This document shows positions 60,002 to 64,000 of a stretch of DNA of 64,000 nucleotides, piece after piece; positions within the stretch are counted from its first letter, which is position 1; the number at the start of each line of letters is the position of its first letter. The notes under the pieces are model-generated. The model saw only the letters and a list, made by a program, of their open reading frames with translations, searched no databases and had not been told where the DNA came from. The translations under genes were made by a program, and so were the position numbers. This DNA is from Stenotrophomonas maltophilia (GTDB lineage: Bacteria; Pseudomonadota; Gammaproteobacteria; Xanthomonadales; Xanthomonadaceae), in contig DEVL01000003.1 of NCBI GenBank assembly GCA_002363385.1, forward strand, positions 1,397,750 to 1,461,749, given 5' to 3'.

Positions 60002-61351
60002 ATGCGCGTTGCGATTTTCGGTACCGGCTACGTCGGTCTTGTCACGGGTACCTGCCTGGCCGAGGTTGGCCACCAGGTGATCTGTGTCGATATTGACCAG
60101 GCCAAGGTCGACGGTCTCAACAGCGGGATCATCCCGATCTATGAGCCCGGTCTGGAACCGATGGTCAAGGCCAACCACGCTGCGTCGCGGTTGACCTTCA
60201 CCTCCGACGCCGCCGCCGCGATCGCGCATGGCCAGGTGATCTTCATTGCCGTGGGCACGCCACCGGACGAGGACGGCAGTGCCGACCTGCAGTACGTGCT
60301 GGCCGTGGCCCGCACCATCGGCCGGCACATCACGCTGCCGGTGGTGGTGGTGAACAAATCGACCGTGCCGGTAGGCACGGCCGACAAAGTCCGTGAGGCC
60401 ATCGCACAGGCGCTGGCCGAGCGCGGCGTGGAGATCGCGTTCGACGTGGTCTCCAACCCCGAATTCCTGAAGGAAGGTGACGCGGTCGCCGACTGCATGC
60501 GGCCGGACCGCATCGTGGTGGGCGCGTCCAACTCCGAGTCGGTCGCACTGATGCGCCGCCTGTATGCGCCGTTCAACCGCAACCACGACCGCGTGGTGGA
60601 GATGGATGTGCGCTCGGCGGAGCTGACCAAGTACGCGGCCAATGCGATGCTGGCGACCAAGATTTCGTTCATGAACGAAATCGCCAACATCGCCGAGAAG
60701 GTCGGTGCCGACATCGAGCAGGTCCGTCAGGGCATCGGCTCGGATCCACGCATCGGCTGGCACTTCATCTATCCCGGCGCCGGCTACGGCGGCTCGTGCT
60801 TCCCCAAGGATGTGCAGGCGCTGGCCCGGACCGCGCAGCAGTACGGCCATGAGCCGAAACTGCTCAATGCGGTCGAAGCCGTCAACGAGCACCAGAAGGG
60901 TCATCTGTACGCCCTGATCCAGCGCCATTACGATCGTGGCGAGGACGAAGGCGTGCGCGGCAAGTCCTTCGCGGTGTGGGGCCTGGCGTTCAAGCCCAAC
61001 ACCGATGACATGCGTGAAGCCTCCAGCCGCCGCCTGCTGGCGCAGCTCTGGGAGGCCGGTGCGCAGGTGCGCGCCTATGATCCGGAAGCGACCGGAGAAG
61101 CGCGCCGCATTTTCGGTGAGCGTGATGATCTGGTGTTCTGCGACAACGCGTACGACGCCCTCGAGGGCGCCGATGCGCTGGTCGTGGTGACCGAATGGAA
61201 GCAGTTCCGCAGCCCGGATTTCGTCCGCCTGCGCGAGATGCTCAACGATGCGGTCGTCTTCGACGGCCGCAATCTGTACGACCCGCAGGACATCGAAGCC
61301 GCGGGCCTGGCTTACTACGGCATTGGCCGGGGACGTTCGTTGAATGCATGA
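60002..61351 (+). CDS. ugd: UDP-glucose 6-dehydrogenase
   Basis: 449 aa. Oxidises UDP-glucose to UDP-glucuronate for exopolysaccharide or LPS sugars. NAD motif FGTGYVGLVTGTCLAEVGH; catalytic Cys in GYGGSCFPKDVQALA; also EFLKEGDAVADCMRPDRIVVG and AELTKYAANAMLATKISF. The C-terminal UDP-binding domain has GLAFKPNTDDMREASS. It overlaps slyX by 8 bp. An acyltransferase nearby fits a surface polysaccharide role. Confidence 0.96.
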   Translation: MRVAIFGTGYVGLVTGTCLAEVGHQVICVDIDQAKVDGLNSGIIPIYEPGLEPMVKANHAASRLTFTSDAAAAIAHGQVIFIAVGTPPDEDGSADLQYVLAVARTIGRHITLPVVVVNKSTVPVGTADKVREAIAQALAERGVEIAFDVVSNPEFLKEGDAVADCMRPDRIVVGASNSESVALMRRLYAPFNRNHDRVVEMDVRSAELTKYAANAMLATKISFMNEIANIAEKVGADIEQVRQGIGSDPRIGWHFIYPGAGYGGSCFPKDVQALARTAQQYGHEPKLLNAVEAVNEHQKGHLYALIQRHYDRGEDEGVRGKSFAVWGLAFKPNTDDMREASSRRLLAQLWEAGAQVRAYDPEATGEARRIFGERDDLVFCDNAYDALEGADALVVVTEWKQFRSPDFVRLREMLNDAVVFDGRNLYDPQDIEAAGLAYYGIGRGRSLNA

Positions 61352-61583
61352 GTCCACACCCTCCGAGCGCGAACAGGCACTGGAAGCACGCCTGATCGAG
61401 CTGGAAATGCGCGTCTCCTTCCAGGAGCAGGCGCTGGCCGAACTGAGCGAGGCACTCGCTGATGCGCGCATGGAAGGCAACCGCAATGCCGACCTCACCC
61501 GCATCCTGCTTGAAGACCTCGGCAAGGTCCGCACCGCGTTGTATTCCGATTCGGCCGAAGAGCCGCCGCCTCCGCATTACTGA
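61344..61583 (+). CDS. slyX: SlyX family protein
   Basis: 79 aa. A coiled coil (about 8-50, heptads in LEARLIELEMRVSFQEQALAEL) followed by a Pro/Glu tail ending PPPPHY, typical of SlyX. Starts inside the end of ugd (8-bp overlap in another frame), so coupled. Molecular function unknown. Confidence 0.93.
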   Translation: MHESTPSEREQALEARLIELEMRVSFQEQALAELSEALADARMEGNRNADLTRILLEDLGKVRTALYSDSAEEPPPPHY

Positions 61584-61592
61584 TCTGACGTC

Positions 61593-62285
61593 ATGAGCGA
61601 TACTCTCCGCGACCAGCTGCTGGGCCTTGGCTTCAAAGCCCCGCCCAAACCCGAACGAACCAACGACCGCAAGCCGGATCGTCGACCCGATGCGCGCCGC
61701 GATGGCCGCCCGGCCGGCAAGCCGCAGGGCGCGCGCCCGGCCGGCAAGCCCGGTGAGGGGCAGCGTCCCGCCCGCGACGGTGATCGCCGCCCGCAGGGCA
61801 AGGGCCGTCCCGCCGGTGCCCGGCCGCCGCAGGGCGCAGCTGGCAAGCCGCGCTCGCGCGAGGACATCGATCTCGCCAAGGCCTATGCGATCCGTGCGCA
61901 GAAAGAAAAAGACGACCGCATCGAGGCCGAGCGGCTGAAGCAGGAAGAAGCGCGCGTCCGTCGCGAAGCCAAGGCGAAGCTGGAGGTCCTGCTGGAAGGC
62001 AAGGCCCTCAACGCTGAAGCGGCCGACATCGCGCGCCACTTCCCCTATGGCGGCAAGATCAAGCGCATCTACGTCACCGCCGATCAGCTCAAGGCGCTCA
62101 ATGCCGGTGAGCTCGGCGTATTGCAGCAGAACGGTCGCTACATGCTGGTGACCGCCGCAGTGCTGGCCGAGGCCGAAGCGGTGTTCGCACCGTCGGTGGC
62201 GCTGAAGGTCGACCCGGACGCACCGGCGGGCGAAGATCCGTACGCCGATCCGCAGTACCAGGTGCCCGACGACCTGGTCTGGTAA
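61593..62285 (+). CDS. DUF2058 protein (YaiL-like)
   Basis: 230 aa. An intrinsically disordered basic region (20-90) of Arg/Pro/Gly-rich units (RPAGKP, GRPAGARP) precedes a charged helix (92-145) and a small globular end (HFPYGGKIKRIYVTADQLKALNAGELGVLQ...) characteristic of DUF2058. Start MSDTLRDQLLGLGF is the usual one. The basic low-complexity region may bind nucleic acid; known function is lacking. 9 bp after slyX. Confidence 0.9.
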   Translation: MSDTLRDQLLGLGFKAPPKPERTNDRKPDRRPDARRDGRPAGKPQGARPAGKPGEGQRPARDGDRRPQGKGRPAGARPPQGAAGKPRSREDIDLAKAYAIRAQKEKDDRIEAERLKQEEARVRREAKAKLEVLLEGKALNAEAADIARHFPYGGKIKRIYVTADQLKALNAGELGVLQQNGRYMLVTAAVLAEAEAVFAPSVALKVDPDAPAGEDPYADPQYQVPDDLVW

Positions 62286-62332
62286 TTCCAACCGGGTCGC
62301 AGCTCGGCGACCCTTCGTTTGCAGGGATGCGC

Positions 62333-64000
62333 ATGACGGCTGACCCAAGTCGCGGCTATGTGCCGCACATCGACGGGCTGCGTGCCATCGCGGTGCTGGC
62401 GGTGATCGTCTTCCACCTGGACCCGGCCTGGTTGCCCGGTGGGTTCACCGGCGTGGACGTGTTCTTCGTGATCTCCGGCTTCGTGGTCAGTGCCTCGGTG
62501 CACCGGCTCCCGCCGTTGCCGTTGGGGCAGTCGCTGCTGCGCTTCTACTCGCGTCGGTTGCGTCGTATCGCGCCGGCGCTGCTGAGCTGCCTGCTGCTGA
62601 CCGGTGTGGCCAGTGTCCTGCTCATTCCCGAGTCGTGGTTGAGCGAAGCCAGTGACATGACCGGTCTGATGGCCTTCGTGGGCCTCAGCAACTGGGTACT
62701 GGTGGGCGTAGGCACCGACTATTTCGCGCCGCGCGCGGAGTTCAACCCGTTTACCCATACCTGGTCGCTGGGCGTGGAAGAGCAGTTCTACCTGCTGTTC
62801 CCGCTGCTGTTCCTGTTCTGGAGCCGGGGAGGGCGCGGGCGCACGATCAGCGTGGGCCTGTTCGCGCTGGCCAGCGCGCTATCACTGGGGCACGCCATCC
62901 ATGCCGGCAGCCATCCGGAATACGCAGTGCGGACGTTCTATGCAACGACTACCCGGTTCTGGCAGCTCGGTGCAGGCGTGCTGTTGTTCCAGTGGCTGCA
63001 TCTGCGCGAGCGCGATCCCGAGGCGGCACGCGCGCCCGGCCGTTCGCGCCTGGCATGGTCGCTGTTGGCCTTGGTCGCGCTGGGGGCACTGGGCTGGAAC
63101 CTGTGGTCGGCGCGGGCGGGGCATTCGCCCTGGCCGGACGGACTCTGGGCGGTCCTGGCCAGCGCCGGGCTGCTGCTGGCTTTGCACTACCACCCGCAAG
63201 CGTTGATCGGCAGGCTTCTGTCCAGCCCGCCGCTGCGGCGGATCGGGCTGTTGTCCTACTCGCTGTACCTGTGGCATTGGCCGGTGTTCGTGCTGATGCG
63301 CTGGACGGTAGGGCTGGAGACCGTCGGCCAGCGCGTGTTCGCCACAGCAGTGGTGGGGCTACTGGCCTGGGTGTCCTGGCGTTGGGTCGAGCGGCCGTTC
63401 CGCGGGCCGTTGTCGCAGCGCCTCACCACCCGCCGGTGGGTGGTGGTGGGCGTGGCGGCCCTGTTCATTGGCGGGGGCCTGCAGGCCGTGCTGTATTCCC
63501 AGTCGGCACGGCTGTCGCTGAGTACGGTCAGCCGCCATCCACTGGACTGGTACCCGGACGGAAAGTCCGTTGCGGCAGACTACCCGGGCTGCGAACTGCG
63601 GGTGGGCAAGGCGCGCTTCGAGGCCGGTCGTGCCCGCACGTTCTCACGCGGTGAGTGTGATCGCCCGGTGCCGCCGGGCATGCCGCGCAACGTGTTCGTG
63701 GCCGGCGATTCGCACGCGATGGCGTATAACGAACTGCTGCGCCGCCTGGCGCTGGAGACGGGCGCAACGGTGTGGCAATACGGCCGCGGCGGCTGCCCGC
63801 AGCTGGGCCTGCAGGAATGGCGTTGGGCTGCGCCCGACTGCCAAGGCTATGACACGGCGGTGCGTGCCGATATCGCGCGCCACGCAACGCCCGGCGACGT
63901 GGTCCTGCTGGCCTCGCTGCGGGTGCCGCGTTTGTCCGATCAGTTCATCCTGTTCGACGCGCGCGAGCAGCGCGAGAGCGAACACAGCGAGCAGGGGTAC
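62333..64000 (+). CDS. Membrane acyltransferase (OafA/YrhL type) with SGNH domain, truncated by window edge
   Basis: 556 codons visible, no stop before the edge. Acyltransferase-3 domain (1-375): HIDGLRAIAVLAVIVFHL (catalytic His), GVDVFFVISGFVVS, YSRRLRRIAPALL and TWSLGVEEQFYLLFPL. An SGNH hydrolase-like domain follows, with the GDSH block in NVFVAGDSHAMAYNELL. Such two-domain enzymes O-acetylate LPS, peptidoglycan or exopolysaccharide in the periplasm. The start at 62333 has AGGG 6 nt upstream. Near ugd, so a surface-polysaccharide modification role is likely. Confidence 0.93.
   Translation, partial: MTADPSRGYVPHIDGLRAIAVLAVIVFHLDPAWLPGGFTGVDVFFVISGFVVSASVHRLPPLPLGQSLLRFYSRRLRRIAPALLSCLLLTGVASVLLIPESWLSEASDMTGLMAFVGLSNWVLVGVGTDYFAPRAEFNPFTHTWSLGVEEQFYLLFPLLFLFWSRGGRGRTISVGLFALASALSLGHAIHAGSHPEYAVRTFYATTTRFWQLGAGVLLFQWLHLRERDPEAARAPGRSRLAWSLLALVALGALGWNLWSARAGHSPWPDGLWAVLASAGLLLALHYHPQALIGRLLSSPPLRRIGLLSYSLYLWHWPVFVLMRWTVGLETVGQRVFATAVVGLLAWVSWRWVERPFRGPLSQRLTTRRWVVVGVAALFIGGGLQAVLYSQSARLSLSTVSRHPLDWYPDGKSVAADYPGCELRVGKARFEAGRARTFSRGECDRPVPPGMPRNVFVAGDSHAMAYNELLRRLALETGATVWQYGRGGCPQLGLQEWRWAAPDCQGYDTAVRADIARHATPGDVVLLASLRVPRLSDQFILFDAREQRESEHSEQGY

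Noticed and set aside
59816..61534. 572-codon minus-strand frame opposite ugd
   Set aside because: Shadow frame; ugd motifs are intact on the plus strand.
1..64000. tRNA, rRNA, prophage, IS elements or integrative element borders
   Set aside because: No tRNA-like cloverleaf, rRNA sequence, transposase, integrase or direct-repeat borders were recognised by eye; tRNAscan or ISfinder searches would be decisive.

Overview
This 64-kb window is dense, GC-rich proteobacterial chromosome with short intergenic gaps and no sign of a plasmid, prophage or insertion sequence. The gene set (rne/rluC, nfuA next to a 'transmembrane repetitive' protein, sucA-sucB-lpdA, a fused alpha/beta 2-oxo acid dehydrogenase E1, a YtrA-type ABC operon, a RoxA oxygenase) fits the Xanthomonadaceae. 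Short palindromes headed by GTAG resemble the SMAG repeats described in Stenotrophomonas maltophilia and point to Stenotrophomonas. The organism call is an inference from content; no rRNA or tRNA gene was seen.

Layout. 1-9.3 kb: the 5' part of RNase E (cut by the window edge), divergent rluC, a ZIP metal transporter, a TonB-C-like lipoprotein, PhhB, NfuA, a repetitive membrane protein, a secreted barnase-like RNase with its barstar-like inhibitor, Mn-type superoxide dismutase and an exported EEP-fold protein that has lost its catalytic residues. 9.4-17 kb: a POT peptide transporter, a rhomboid protease, a small unknown protein, a GNAT-like protein, an RsiV-like lipoprotein, cyclopropane fatty acid synthase and peptidyl-dipeptidase Dcp, followed by a repeat-rich gap. 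17-27 kb: a glutathione peroxidase bracketed by inverted repeats, ferredoxin-NADP reductase with a Fur-like operator, an ABC exporter, an ECF41 sigma factor with its AhpD-like partner and a recognisable ECF41 promoter, class I fumarase, a LysE exporter, a GST, a Cys-rich lipoprotein, ArsC and outer-membrane phospholipase A. 27-38 kb: small envelope proteins, CspA, TcdA, TatD, a GNAT, an E1 alpha-beta fusion coupled to AsnB, and an FMN reductase. 38-51.7 kb: dnaB with a consensus DnaA box upstream, tiny envelope proteins and a REP dimer, the 2-oxoglutarate dehydrogenase operon, an acetyltransferase fused to a PLD-like domain, RoxA, purB and a CNNM/CorC-type membrane protein. 51.8-64 kb: class II fumarase; a seven-gene minus-strand operon (small membrane protein, GntR/YtrA regulator, ABC ATPase, ABC permease, a GSGD-repeat beta-solenoid protein, two lipoproteins); a second, exported glutathione peroxidase; an FKBP isomerase; UDP-glucose dehydrogenase, SlyX, a DUF2058 protein and an acyltransferase cut by the right edge.

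Themes. Central carbon metabolism (two unrelated fumarases, the whole OGDH complex), oxidative defence (SOD, two Gpx, Fpr, AhpD-like) and envelope maintenance dominate. The most system-like parts with unknown biology are the YtrA/ABC/GSGD operon with its candidate operator, the ECF41/AhpD unit with a near-leaderless autoregulatory promoter, the exported RNase/barstar pair, and the E1-fusion/AsnB pair.
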